Source: Sipunculus nudus (lineage: Eukaryota > Annelida > Sipuncula > Golfingiida > Sipunculidae). Taken from it: a stretch of 64,000 bases of DNA. Every line of letters begins with the position of its first letter. Position 1 is the first letter of the stretch. The notes below the pieces were generated by a model. It was not told the DNA's origin, searched no databases, and saw only the letters and a program-made list of their open reading frames with translations. The stretch covers positions 12,346,382-12,410,381 of the forward strand of contig CM049317.1 of NCBI GenBank assembly GCA_026874595.1. The letters are read 5' to 3'. Shown piece after piece: positions 22,640 through 36,090 of this stretch. The translations under genes and the position numbers were made by a program.

Positions 22640-23860
22640 GATGAAATACAGTACCGCCCGGCTGATACAAATCCCTAGTGAATATATCCAAAACATATAT
22701 CATCACAATCACAATGATAGACAGTACCGCCAGGCTGATACAAATCCACAGTGAATATATCCAAAACAAAGAACAATACAATCACGATGATAGACAGTAC
22801 CGCCAGGCTGATACAAATCCATATTGAATATATCTAAAATAAAGATCATCACCATCACAATGATAGACAGTACCGCCAGGCTTATACAAATCCCTAGTGA
22901 TTATATCAAAAACAAAGAACATTACAATCACGATGATAGTCAGTACCGCCAGGCTGATACAAAGCCATAGTGAATATATCCAAAACAAAGATCATCACCA
23001 TCACAATGATAGACAGTACCGCCAGGCTGATAAAAATCCACAGTCAATATATCAAGAACAAAGAACAATACAATCACGATGATAGACAGTACCGCCAGGC
23101 TGATACAAATCCATATTGAATATATCTAAAACAAAGATCATAACCATCACAATGATAGACAGTACCGACAGGCTTATACAAATCCCTAGTGAATATATCA
23201 AAAACAAAGAACAATACAATCACGATGATAGACAGTACCGCCAGGCTGATACAAAGCCATAGTGAATATATCCAAAACAAAGATCATCACCATCATGATG
23301 ATAGACAGTACCGCCAGGCTGATCCAAATCCCTAGTGAATATATCCAAAACAAAGATTATCACCATCACGATGACAGACAGTACCGCCAGGGTGATACAA
23401 ATCCCTAGTGAATATATCCAAAACAAATATCGTCACAATCACGATGATAGACAGTACCGCCAGGCTAATACAATACCCTAGTGAATATATCCAAAACAAA
23501 GATCATCACCATCACGATGAAAGACAGTACCGCTAGGCTGATACAGATCCCTACTGAAATAAATCTAAACCAAATATCATCACAATCATTTTGAAAGACA
23601 GTACCACCAGGCTGATACATATCCCGAGTGAAATATATCCAAAACATAGATCATCACTATCACGATGAAAGACTTCCACCAGGCTGATACAAAGCCCTAG
23701 TGAAATAAATCCAAGCCAAATATCATCACTATCATCATGTAAGACAGTACCGCCAGGCTGATAAAAATCCCTAGTGAAATTAATACCAACAAAATATCAT
23801 CACTATCACGATAAAAGACGATAATGTAAAGCCTGGCAGATCCGATCACTACTGAAATAA
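22640..23860 (-). repeat. 73-bp tandem array made of transmembrane-exon sequence
   Basis: About 17 units. The marker ACAGTACCGCC recurs near 22648, 22721, 22794, 22867 and so on every 73 bp to about 23598, then irregularly at about 74 bp to about 23819. On the minus strand each unit reads as the 3' splice acceptor plus the first two-thirds of the receptor transmembrane exon (ISLAVLSxIVIVM). In the lower-coordinate half, two variants (AACAATACAATCACG and ATCATCACCATCAC) often alternate, a 146-bp higher order. 73 is not a multiple of 3, so the frame changes between units. Confidence 0.88.
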
Positions 23861-24015
23861 ACCAGTGATGTGCTGATCATGGATGGCACCTTCAAGGGTG
23901 GGAACACTTTTTTTCAATGAGTTAAAGTTATTGCGTAGCCATTGCAAATTAATGTTTAATGCATTGATACAATGGCCCTCTCTGTTCACCACCCATTTCG
24001 TTCATATTCTAGGAC

Positions 24016-24019
<4 letters not shown>

Positions 24020-24061
<42 letters not shown>
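24020..24061. repeat. (AT)n microsatellite
   Basis: TA run inside copy G, close to where its CTLD2, stalk and CTLD1 3' sequences are missing. Confidence 0.95.
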
Positions 24062-24065
<4 letters not shown>

Positions 24066-25052
24066 CTTGTTGTAAAAAATATCAGGGATAACAGCAAAGC
24101 TACTCCAGGTTAGCATAAATTTACAAGCCCCTGTCACACAAGCTACAGGATTTTCCTCGCGGTTCATTTGTGGCTAAGCCGTCGACTAAACATGAATCAC
24201 ATAACATTAAAATGAACATTTTTTTATATATATTTAAGCTGATATAAGTATTGTAAATATTTTATACTTTATACATTTGATTGCTAGAACCACGTCGTTA
24301 CTTTATTTTTATGTATTAGGCATTCTGCACTACGAAATGTGGGACAACTGCTCTTGTGCAACAAAGCAAAGGATACTATCACAGTTTACAACTACCAGTA
24401 TTTTTCTTCGGGTAAAAACAATGGTTCTCCTATGAATTATTGTCATGGTCGGAATTTTATTACATGACAGCATATGTTGGACCTCAATGACTCTTTACAC
24501 ACATAAACAGACATACATATATATATAACAGCTCCATTACGATAAATAAAGGCAGACGTTTTACAATAATGTAACAATAATTTATTTTTTAACTAAAATC
24601 AGTTCACTATTACTCTTTTTTACGCCACTTGCGAAGCCATCACGAAAAGGTGTTTTTGAACCGATTGATAGAAGTTACGCTGGTAATGAAGGCATCGCAT
24701 CTTTTGAGCAAATTATTATCATTTGAACTAACGAATAACATATAACAGTCAAATACTTAACGAATATACTCAGCGACCTGATAATTAAATATAACTTAAG
24801 GGCAACATGTACAAATAAATTATTCAATGCAGCGGCATATGCGAAAAATGTTGGAACATATAAGTATGCTGGTGAGGGCTGGTAATGCTGTGCCTTTTGT
24901 CGTAATAAAGTTTCTACCTTAATTCAATTGGTCTTACAATTAATTTTGCTGAGACTTCGTATTATTTTTTTAACCTGTATACAAGCCTCAGAACAGACGG
25001 TTGGCATTTATATGTGAACATTGTAAGGATTAAGACAATTGATAGCTCTTAC

Positions 25053-25134
25053 CTTTTCTTCCATGACATATATACGCAACAATCATAACCATGTAAGGAA
25101 GACCAAAACTTCGTAATAAATCGTGCAAAGCCAT
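25053..25134 (-). pseudogene. Copy G signal-peptide exon (intact)
   Basis: 82 bp with ATG, open frame and GTAAG donor, nearly the same as copy A exon 1. Nothing intact follows it, so it is counted as part of the dead copy. Confidence 0.7.
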
Positions 25135-25155
25135 TGCAAGTCAAAGGGAAACTCT

Positions 25156-25198
25156 AGGAACTATTTCGCCATGGGGCGCTAAAGGCGCCCCAGTTCCT
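25156..25198. repeat. Hairpin at the left end of the 3.27-kb insertion
   Basis: Nested inverted repeat: outer arms AGGAACT/AGTTCCT, inner arms GGGGCGC/GCGCCCC around a TAAAG loop. GC-rich in an AT-rich setting. Confidence 0.75.
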
Positions 25199-25687
25199 CT
25201 GGTTTGATTACACCACTGTGTGTTTGAACACTGAAATTTCCATTTGATGTCATAATATGGCAAGTAAAAGTAATTACGGATATTGGATAATAAAAAAAGC
25301 TAATAAAAGAGATATAAAGAGCGGGTGATTTGGGTTTGTGGGCGACAATAGGAGAAATTATGAATGCCTACAGCACAAGTTGAAGAAAGGGGAAGTCTGA
25401 TTTCACTCTGCGCATACTACAATACCATACTGCCATAGCCAAAACAAGAACATTGTTTATTAAATTATCATTTTTTTTGCTTAAACTACGAATCCAATTA
25501 ATTCAAGGTAAAATCTATGTACTACTAATAGACATAGAGTACAGCACTACAGATATTCAGGATGACTAAAGTAAAGCGTGTATTCTAACGTGAATATAAT
25601 GACACATGAGATGACACATGCAGCGGGAATTTAAGGTGGTTTCAGGCCTTTTCAAAGATAACTTTTCATATAAAAAGTAAGGGATTT

Positions 25688-25707
25688 ATATAATATATAT
25701 ATAATTT

Positions 25708-25743
<36 letters not shown>
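25688..25743. repeat. (AT)n microsatellite
   Basis: TA-rich run within the 3.27-kb insertion. Confidence 0.9.
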
Positions 25744-25745
<2 letters not shown>

Positions 25746-28419
25746 ACCATGCAAACAAAATACTCTCCTAATATTATCATTGTTCTTTTTCACCATGTTG
25801 TTAAAATAAACTTTATTTAAGATCAAATGTATATGTACATATTTAAACATTGAATACCTTAATTTCTGTACAAATACATGTATTCTTTAACCATACTGAA
25901 CCTGCAATGTTTATAAACACTAATTTATGTAATAACTTTAGAAATCAAGAGGGTATTGCAAAGAGTAATAATATGAGTTTCTCACGCAAATAAATTAACA
26001 GGTTTATTTTTTTCAAACCAAAGGCGGTCTGCTCGGTCCATATTTCATAACCTTCTGAAACTTCACAAGGAGTCACTTTTTATGGCAAGATAAACCATAA
26101 TCAAAACGCAGTTATTATTAATTTTAATGAATAATAGTTTCAGATATTCTTGCAAAATATATGAGTTGTTACTTTTCAAATTCAATTTGAAATATGTGTG
26201 GATGCATGGGTTGTAATTATTTGAGAATTTAATTGAATGTCGGGAGGCTGGACATCTCCATTTATTGATTAAAGGTTATGCTTTGATTTTATTTTAGTAG
26301 ATTGACAATAACAAAATATAAATACTCTCTAACCTGCAATGTATTGGTCAAAGACAAAGTGTCTGAATGGCTCTATGTGCATGTTGCAAACGGTTATAAT
26401 CAGATCAACACAGGTCTTGACACACCTGCAAAAAAATATTTTTTTTTGTCATTTTATTTCATTTTTAGAACCATTCCTTTGAAATATTTGCAAAATTAAG
26501 TAAAATGAACTCCAGATATACAAATAATAGCCAGAGAATGCAAGTAAAGACCAAAGACTTTGTCACTCTACTTTCATGATTCATCATAACATATTGACAC
26601 TAAGTGTTAGTAATAAGGGTGACATTTAATTTCAAATTAAATAATTTCAAACTTATAAGATGCTTTGTTGGAATTATAAAAGTTATTTGCCGTTGAGTAG
26701 CATATGATTTTTATTCAAGAACCAGATTTAGTGGGCCTTTGGGCCCATTAGAGGACAATTCAGTGGGAACCCTATAAATGTTAACAAACAGGCCTATTCC
26801 ACTATGGTACGTTATTTTGTATAGTTTGTCTGTTTACTGTTACAAGTTCATTACATATGGACATTCATATTTCATGAATCAACAGAAAGCTTCCTTTTCT
26901 CTACATATGAGGAACGTATTATCTTATTATCTCTAATTATTTTTATTACAGGCACACGTTTATGTACTGTCAGATGTTCAAAAAGTAAACATTGTTTCGT
27001 TCAGGTTCTCACAGTCACAGTTAGTCTTCATGAACGCCACAAACTGCAAGGGTCAAAAAGCCAGGGAAATAACGGAGAATTTTGGAGAGTTTTAGACAGA
27101 TGTTTTATGTATTGATAGTTATCACTTGGAAAATTCTACCATATTACTGTTCACATGTTTTTCAGTTGTTCAAACAACGATTTCATCAATAATCCCTGCA
27201 TATTTTAGAGCTATCAATGTTGTCGCACCCCTGACAATACAAAACAATTTACTGTATGTTCTCAAATCGGATGACATTAATACCTGTAAAATCATATACA
27301 TAATTAAAGCAATATTTATAAAATTTATAAAACTTTGAAATAATTTCAATTATGTCTATCACTATGCAAATATAATTATATTATTATAGGAAATTAAGAT
27401 AATAATTTTACAAATATTGGTACTTACAATAACATAAGTTGAAATATATAATATTTCAATACTACAATCAGTTCCACTGTTAAAATGTGAGAATAAAAAG
27501 GTTAAGATTATTAATCCAATCATATTATTTTTGAATTATTAACAATATAATTTATTATGATTATGATTTTTACGGTTAATACAATGATATCAAGATTAAA
27601 GTATTATTTTTAATATAGTTATTATCATTATTATTCATAGTAAAATTTAAAAACAGGTTGTGAAGAAGAGAGGAAATATATTTGGTCTCACATATTTGGC
27701 AAGACCACAATGTTTAATAATTTAAGCTCTAATAATATACGAAAAGTGGATAAAATATAAGAATAATATGCTATTTTTTTCTGGCAATTTTAATATTTAT
27801 GTCCAACTCTCAGTGCAAAAATATAAAATCTCTCCGATTATTCTCCGGCTCTCGGTGAATTCTCCGACTTTTACACGGACTTGTTTAGCAACCTTCGTAT
27901 GGAGGGCTTGTTAATGTCAGTGTTAGTAAAGTCTTTAGTAGTACCGGTACTATATAGATTACCTTTTTATCATTCATTAGTTTTTTACCATTTATATATA
28001 CCTTATATACAGTTAAACTGCCTCGTTATATTTTCTTGCAACAGACTAATGTCGTTCATCGCCTTGTGTAAGTCAAAAACACGTGATAAAACACTAGGGG
28101 TATGAAGTGAGCATGATATCTGACGGCGACACTGGCCACTGTGTCACACCCTTCCCGTTCGACACCCTGCCCTTTCCGTGTTTCTTTTTCTGTAATGTAT
28201 GTTTCTCTCTGTTGGAACATTGGTTGACCCAAATACAAGGTTCCGAGGCATAACGACACAAGCAAAAAAAAAAGAGTTGAGATCAGACAAGTAAACTGGG
28301 CGGATTGTTGACAGCGGGCTGGTGTGGCGCGTGTGGTTTAACCGGAAGTGACGAGAGCCTGGCTTGCCAGTGCTGCCGCCCTGGTGGAAGTAATGGAACT
28401 AAGAATCTTAGAGTTCCCC

Positions 28420-31120
28420 ATTGTCTGTACTTAAATACAACAGCTCTCTGTTCAGCAGCCTTTTCAATTCATGTTCTACTTTCAGTGTGGAAATAATTGT
28501 GCGCAGCGATTTAACTACTTGTAAATCTATTAGCGCTAACAAAAAACCATACCAATTAAGCGCAAATTCGCGAGCCTCTGTAACATAACCTTTTGTAAAT
28601 ATTTACCAGGAAGAGATCCAAATACAGGCCATTAAATCAAAGAGAAGCCTCTTGTGCAAATCCTTTTATATCACTGTAAATTATATTTTATGTTCTCATG
28701 GCTAACCATAACCATTCCTTTCTTTGTCTTATATTGTTAGCAATTATAGTAACTACCCCATCATAATAAATTTTTATTCTTTTATTATGTAATATGTTTT
28801 AAATAAGCCAAGCAACCATGATAGAATAACAAAAGTATAATTAACTATGAAAAGATAAAGGTTCCCACATATTTACTGTGTATTAACGTGGTAAAGTGTT
28901 TCAGTTACACTTCTCAGATGAACTGCTCCAATGTTAACTAGCGAGAGAGAGGCTCATATGTAAAACGTGATCACGTGTACAGGTTTTAGTTGTTAACAAA
29001 ATATCTACAATGTAACATGTACCCATCATTATGTATTAACTTTTCAATCTGTAGTGCAATTTATTCATGAGTGGTGTCATGAAAAATACCGGTACATGTT
29101 AACTATAAACCAGAAACTAACCAGAATGGCATTGTTCTTGCAGTCGCAAAATTCAATATTGGTGTCCCTCATTAGAACCTATCCCACCTTTGGAGAAAAG
29201 AGATCCCTCACAGAAGTCATATACTTCCAAGGAAATGATCTTCAGAGTCAAGGTCAAGATATTTCGAACTCCGAGAAATTGATTCATTGAAACAGCTGGT
29301 TTATCAATTAAGGGCTACGATTTTCAGAACCTTCAAGGTCATGAGGTTTACAAATATACTACATTTTCGTAAAAGTCAAGGTCAAGGTTCACCAAGTTCT
29401 GAACTCGTATGAGACCTTGAGTGAAAGAATATGTATATCAAATGAGGAAAAATATGAATTATTTCAAACGTTATGTAGTTCTCAACGATTTTACATTTAG
29501 GCAGATCTAACCTTGAAATTCAAGATGAGCAGTTTTATTACTGGGACGAGATGTTCACAGAATCAATATGTGTTTCAAATTAGAGCAAAAAAAAAACACT
29601 CCTAACATTTTACGCATTCACAAGAAATGCTGCAGAGGACATAAGCAACATGTCTCCAGGAAGAGGGATGAGGGAGAGACAGATATTGCAGAGTTGTTGA
29701 CTGCGACTGGTTGAGTTTCATTAGGATTGTTATAAATCTGACCGTTAGATGGCAGTAGTATTGATCTTGCACAGTTTTAACGCAATGGTTATGAAGAACA
29801 GGATTCTCTACCAAATGAGGACAATGAATAACGAATTCCGCGAAAAACTTTAAACCTGCAGCGACCCCATCACGAAAGTTTTTTTTAGCATTGTGATATT
29901 TACAAACCTGGTGTCAAGTACTTTGTTTTGTAAGCGTCATTGTTGCCAGGTGGGATTCATGTCCTCTTTAAATCCAGGACTGTCGTCTCAGTTCTTGATG
30001 AAAGTCGAGGCAAACTAGTTTAATTAATCTCTCTGAGCAGCAATACCTTTTTAAAACTGATCGAATAAATTTTAATAGGGGCTCCGTGGGGTTGACTTAT
30101 GTTTAGGTACTCTGGGTAGACCAGAAATGAGTGCACACATTTTAAAAACGCTTTGGGAACACTGAAATTCCAGGCCTGAAATTCAAACTTTGAAATGGTC
30201 GGTGTGCACTAGACGTAGTGCATATAAATACGGGACACCCTCATTCCGAACTTCAGCTGCCTGGGCGAACTGCCGCTTGAGCCATGATGCGCATGTGGCA
30301 GGGGCTAGCTTTACGTGCACCCATGCAAAGATATTACGACTTGGTAATGTCCGATACTGAGGTCTGGTAAGCCCTCAACCATATTGTTGGCTTCTTTGAA
30401 AATGGAACTGTCGTCATTCCAAATCGCTTGATATCAGTACCTTAGTTCCATAAAACTTGAACACTGGTATACACTGTATTGATCTGAAGGTTTTGTCACG
30501 CATCAAAGGTTACTGTGTGCCAGTATCACTGTCCGCCGTTTCATTTTTGTAATTTCTGATTGTCACCTTTTTCTTTTGCAGTAAACACTAGACCCGGACA
30601 GACAGAGCCACGATAATACGTACATGCTGCTTCTAGTCACACCAAAGAACAGGCCGTCTTGCGATTCAGAAGCACGTTGAAATTGACAGCAGCTGAGTGT
30701 TAACCAGATTCTTTTTTGTGATTTGCCACATGCTTTCCCCTTTTTAAATTGGTCATACAGAGAACTCACAAACGAATTGTCGTGACACATCGCAGGCCTG
30801 TTTTCAACCGGATACAGAAGTGTACTCTACATCACCTAACAAGCACTAACATCAGGTACTGGGCAGAGAAAGTTCTCGCAGGATCGGTTGGAATGAAACA
30901 TAAACTCACCATTTATTGCCATAAAAACTAAAATCACATATGGTTGCTGTTCTTGAATAGAGAATGCTTAGGTGAGGTTCATATAAAAATGTAAAAAATA
31001 AGAATAAATAGTTATTCCTATCACAACAGTAAAAACATGATCTTATACATACAATACAACAATACTCCGAGGGGGACAATTACGCTTCACTAGGATACAG
31101 AGAGGAAACTGTTTTGCAAT
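28420..31120. other. Intergenic DNA duplicated from 5.86-8.9 kb
   Basis: Continues the copy A 5'-flank homology (28440-29620 with 5860-7060, 29690-29830 with 7130-7260, 30550-30830 with 7380-7660). No gene supported. Confidence 0.5.
29742..29755 (+). promoter_or_regulatory. CTCF-like motif, unit 2 equivalent of 7177
   Basis: CCGTTAGATGGCAG, 12 of 14 matches to the CTCF core, at the position homologous to the copy A upstream motif. Confidence 0.3.
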
Positions 31121-31127
31121 TCGGAAG

Positions 31128-31143
31128 CCCCCCCCCCCCCCCC
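31128..31143 (+). repeat. Poly(C) tract
   Basis: 16 C, homologous to 8881-8901. Confidence 0.95.
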
Positions 31144-31559
31144 GGCCTCCCGGAAAATCTTATATTTTTCAGGATAGGGTTAGGATACGGGTTTTATCAT
31201 ACATGGTATACCTAACAGGCTAAACAACAGATTGCTTTGTATTATGTCTGAAGGGAAAATCTTACAACAATAGGTGTCGGCAAAGTAATTAGTTATAGGC
31301 TTAGGGGCAAGGGGGGCATCTCCACTTCACTTCTTAAGAGGAAAAAGTGGGCCATTAAGTTTGTTTTGTCAGTTCGCTCTTTCGGGAAATAAAAAATTTT
31401 TTTAACGAGAAAATTGCTCAATTTCAGTAATGAAGTTCATATCATGAAAGTTTAGTATGGTAAATGTTATATTCGTACCCTTGTAGGATGTACGCCCAGC
31501 TTTCCGCACACACATACTCTGAACAAACATAGCCAATGACTGTTGCAATGGTCAGTATT

Positions 31560-31660
31560 GCACCATTCCAGGTCTTCTTGAGTGACCCATGTCAAACGAC
31601 CCAGCCCTACCCAACATCCATCTTTTGGATCCAAAAATACAGACAGGTTAGTCAAAGCAT
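31560..31660 (-). pseudogene. Relic of CTLD2 N-terminal exon (A-like)
   Basis: The minus strand reads LSVFLDPKDGCWVGLGRLTW, close to the LSALCDSKDGCWLGLGRLTW of copy A. The upstream half and the splice sites are gone. It shows that yet another A-like copy once lay here. Confidence 0.65.
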
Positions 31661-32389
31661 TTTAGTTTATCTGTCTTGCAAAAGTAATAAACATATTCTT
31701 CACTCCAATGAATGCGTTTCTATAGGATTCTTTAAAGGGAATCTCTGTTTTACTTTTTAGGAAAATATCCGGACTGATTACACGTCTGATGTCTGCGGGC
31801 AATAGTTTATAACCAAACACAGAGAATATTCAATCAATCACCATACTGGCGGGAAAATCAGTGAACAACTAGATTCCAATTAATTGATTATTATCCTCAG
31901 GCACTTTACACATTATATTCAACGGGGGAGCGTTATTACAAACATCACTGGGCCCAGCCCCTCTTCCTTATCTAACCAACCTTCCCACTAATTAATCGTG
32001 GATTCCTTACTCTATCCTCCCATCAACCTTAAAACAACTTTTCAATCTTCCTACCTTGCCGTTTCCGACCATGCTCTTGTTTACCCAGTATGAATGAAAG
32101 CAGCCAAGAAGAAAGTTTTATAAGTTGTTTTAAGCCTGGTTTAGAAGTGAAAACCGCATAATTACAGCATGATGGACAGACTAAGTAAAGGGGACCTGTA
32201 GGTTACAGGGGGATGGGCCCAGTAATGCTTGTAATAGCGCGAAATCGGTGAATACTGTTGAATTTTTATGAGTTTTCTTCTAGTATTAAACACACTGAAC
32301 ATTTCTTGCAGATAATGCGGGACATTCATGCATAGAGGGTTTTTTTACAGTTGTAAGAATGTTGTATTTCATGCGCTTCTTCATATGTA

Positions 32390-32391
<2 letters not shown>

Positions 32392-32437
<46 letters not shown>
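32392..32437. repeat. (AT)n microsatellite
   Basis: TA run in intergenic DNA of unit 2 (about 32.0-33.1 kb), which is otherwise featureless and lacks a clear match in unit 1. Confidence 0.95.
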
Positions 32438-32440
<3 letters not shown>

Positions 32441-33106
32441 TCGTTGTGTCGAACTCGGTTAAGTCGAATTCCCGCTTGTGTCGAAAGGGTTTTGTTGGAC
32501 CCAAGCTAGTATTTCTATCGGTTAACTGGAAGTAACGTCGCTTGACTGTTTGGATAACAGTTGTGCACTGCCTGTCAATTGTGATAGGGCCGTGAACGAG
32601 AATTAAGTTATTACTAAACTAAACATAATGGAATCCATTAGACAGACTCGTGAGATGTGCCGCAAGTAGCTGCGACTGTTATAACTACTGTTTCAAGTTT
32701 CTGTAAGGAACTGAGAACTTTGTTGCTGACCAGTAGCGTTCTCGTATTAAGCAAATCATTTATACTGCCTTCTAATGTGTTGAACCGAAAATGATCTGAG
32801 CCAATTATTTGATGAGCTATGAACTTTAATAGATGTATGTGCTCTTATTTCACTTTTATGATTTACCTAATCCTATTTTTGGTGGTTCTCATGTCCTTTT
32901 TTTATTATTAATAAAAAAGAATAAAATGTGTGTTCTTCTTTCTTGCAAAGAGTTGTGGAAACAATATAATATAGGCCCTATGCATGTGCAGTATTTATCG
33001 ATAATAATTAAGGCTGGAAAAGGTTGAATATAATGTATGTCCGTTCTCTCGATGTCCGTTTGTGTCGAGGTAAATCACCAGTCCCTTCGACGTCGACACT
33101 ACGAGG

Positions 33107-33111
<5 letters not shown>

Positions 33112-33168
<57 letters not shown>
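33112..33168. repeat. (AT)n microsatellite
   Basis: About 57 bp of TA. Homology to unit 1 (11.36 kb on) resumes immediately after it, so it marks a duplication or rearrangement joint. Confidence 0.95.
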
Positions 33169-33170
<2 letters not shown>

Positions 33171-33399
33171 CACATGGGCAATTTCCAAAGCAAACATACA
33201 CCGTGAAAGGGTCATACTTTTCATTCGAAGTCATTCCAAGTCATTACATGTCTAGGTATGATGATAACATTCAATAGGGTCAAAGATACTTATATATTTT
33301 ATTGATATATCTGATGCGTAGGGGAAAATGTTTTTACAGCTTGTATAAAAGCTTAAGAACTGACGGTTGGCATTAAAGTGTGGACATTGTGGGAATCAA

Positions 33400-33500
33400 G
33401 AGAACTCAAACCATTTCATTTCTCTCGACAACTTGAATGCTCTACGATGATAACTATAAACGGGAGACAGGAACTTCGTTATGAATTTCGTAATGAATAC
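33400..33500 (-). pseudogene. Relic of signal-peptide exon
   Basis: Partner of the relic at 11680-11775; aligned leader (TGACGGTTGGCATT) and GAACTTCGTTATGAAT segment, no usable ATG or donor. Confidence 0.4.
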
Positions 33501-36090
33501 TACCATAACAAGTTACACTATGCCATTGCACTAATACAACAGCCCTCAGTTCACCAGCCGTTTCATTACATGTTTGCTTTAAATTTGGATATAAATATGT
33601 AAGCAGTACAAGAATATGTATACATTTGACTTGATAAAAATCTTTCAGCGCTCACTGAATGAAATACCACACTAAGTAAGAACATATTATTATTATAAGC
33701 CGCTGCAAAACAGCCTAATGAAAATATTGATAAGAAAGAGATCCAAATACAGGTGATTAATTCAAGGCAAAACATTATGTTACGATCTCATCATATCACG
33801 GTCAATGCATATCATATTTTTCAGGAAAATATCCTTGTGTTTAACCATGCCCTTATTATCTATATATATTTTGAGCAATTAGAGCAATTAATACATCATG
33901 CATAATTTCATATTCTTATCTTATAAAAATTCACCAAATAACCTAAGCAACCATGTTTGGATAACAGAGATTATCACATTTTTAAATAAATCAAACGATC
34001 AGGCTTCACCTTTATTTACTCTGTACGAACGTCATATTATTGTTATATTACCTCAAATTAACGTCTCCAATATAATCTTGTGTGAGATTATGTAAAATGT
34101 GATCGTTTGTTTAGGTTTTAGTGGTAAACCTACAATCTACAAAGCAACATACACCCTACAATCCATTTTCAATCTATAATGCCTTTTATGTTAACACTGT
34201 GAGGGGTGACATGAAATAAACATGCAATTTATAAAACCAAAAGCAAACTTGAATGGCTTTGTTTTTTGCAGTCGCAACAAGTGATTCCCTCAATAACTGT
34301 GTAACCCAGATTGTCTGCTTGATATTTGCAACATTTCATATACAATTACTGAACATGATGTTTCACGGCCCAGGAGTGTATTTCCTTTAGAAAAAAGTGT
34401 TACGTTAACAAGTCTAGGTGACTATTTTATACAAGTACCGCTTTTTTTGTCAAAGCATTAACATTTAAAAGTTGTAAAGCTCTTCTCATTTCAAAACCTC
34501 ATTGATTGAGGATGCACTGTTTTTAAAGTAAAATTTTTGATGGTCTAATCGAGATGAAGTACATAAATAAAATATACATTGTTTTTTTTCTTTCAAAACA
34601 GTGTTTAACGTTCTCCGACCATAGACCTCTCTTAATCGAGGTCGCCTTCTCTTGATGCAAATATTGACTTGGCGATGGCTGATGGCTTTCAAACTGAAAA
34701 CGGGTTTTACCCTTCGTGAAAATAGTTTTACTTTCTTTCTGTATCTGTTTAATGATGTATTCTTTAGAGGTTGTTTCATTGGCTTGAAAGGTTCCCCTCG
34801 AGCTTCTAGTATATTCGCTTTGTCTGAATGGAATCGTTTAGGTGGTACACCAGGACTGTTCTGGGACGTCATTTCCTCATCATCTTGTATTTGATCTTTA
34901 TCGGCTCCTGAAGAATCCACATCACTGACGTGATGTCGGGCTTGAGTACGAATGTTCTCCAGAGAGGCGTACATTGAATCCCCAATTGTGTGAAGACTAT
35001 ACTTAAGGTTACCCGTCTCTGTCTTCGCTGATCTGGATTTGTTTATTTCATTCTCTGTATCCACTGTCGTATAGACAGGACTTTGAAGCGCGAACAGCTC
35101 TTCTACCACATAGTACTTCCTGCTTGCCCTTGAACTAAGAGTGCTGTCTCTGAATACAGCTACAGAGTCATAATGCCCAGGGTCAACCACAACAAATGTC
35201 AATGCCTCAAGTGACCTGCTCCTAAACTTAAAGGGCATGGGGAAGGTTTTTTTCCTCACCAGCATTTTTTCTCAGAATAGAATTACACGTTTTCATTCAG
35301 CCTGGTTGAATTGTCTATCTTTCTTCACTTGTAAAACACGTGGTTCGCCGTGGGAAGCTTGAATGTGCAGTTGTGATAAGCTGGTAAACGTTCGACGCTT
35401 CCCTCCAGAGTCTGATACCTCAGCTTCACTCTCAGGAGAAATGTCCACTGTATTATTATACTAGGTACAAGTATATAGATCATGAAGTTATACTCTCGAA
35501 TGAAATATATGAACTTCAAATATCCAAAACATACAATTTAAAAAAAAACAGGAAGTACAAAATTACATTTAATCGTAGAAATGAATGAATCACATTGATA
35601 TGATAACAGTTATATTTCTTAAAAGAAACGTATGCCATAAAACAATTCTACTTGACAGAAATATGTATATTACAATCAACTGGCAAATGTAAAAAAATAT
35701 ATTATTGCAACCTAACATAATTGATTACCTGATGCATTGACAAAGGTACTCCCATTTGTACCTAACAAATAAGCATCACCATAACAATGGCACACAATAA
35801 TGCTAATCCAATAAAGATTCCGACTTCAACAGAAACAAGACCATGTCAAATCGTACTTTTTTTGTATTCTCTACATGAAATTAGTCTCTGTTAAACTAGC
35901 AGGAACTCTGCCTTCATGAATATATGCTTTTTTAATACGCAATATGATAAAATGTTACAAAATGCTATTGTATGATTCTCCATAAACATGCCCGCAAAAG
36001 AAGTACAAGTATAAGGTGGACGATGGTTAAAGAGAGTACTAGTGGCCAGAAATAAATATACGCTGATCGTCTAAATGCAGCATACTATTT

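Larger units (their letters stand above)
22560..25134 (-). pseudogene. Copy G: A-like lectin receptor remnant
   Basis: Keeps an intact signal-peptide exon (25053-25134, core LPYMVMIVAY, donor GTAAG), introns alignable with copy A (for example 24340-24405 with 5010-5080), the 5' half of the CTLD1 C-terminal exon (about 24130-24185, DGLATNEP...KSC) and a transmembrane-exon array. The CTLD1 N-terminal exon, both CTLD2 exons, the stalk and the long tail exon are missing, so a membrane receptor cannot be made. It is the A-position gene of duplication unit 2. Confidence 0.7.
25146..28419. mobile_element. 3.27-kb insertion with inverted-repeat-like ends
   Basis: Interrupts the alignment between the 5' flanks of copies A (5829-5860) and G: 5' homology stops at CAAGTCAA and resumes at about 28432 (ACAACAGCTCTCTGTT). 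The ends match in inverted orientation at 12 of 14 bases (GGGAAACTCTAGGA at 25146-25159; TCTTAGAGTTCCCC at 28406-28419). No transposase is visible, only short unrelated ORFs, so it is probably a non-autonomous or decayed DNA transposon. The superfamily and target-site duplication are unclear. Confidence 0.5.

Noticed and set aside
22560-23647. A set of small membrane proteins (four to five ORFs of 60-73 aa with hydrophobic ISLAVLSIIVIVM stretches)
   Set aside because: They are frames read through the 73-bp array derived from one exon; no independent starts or splice context.
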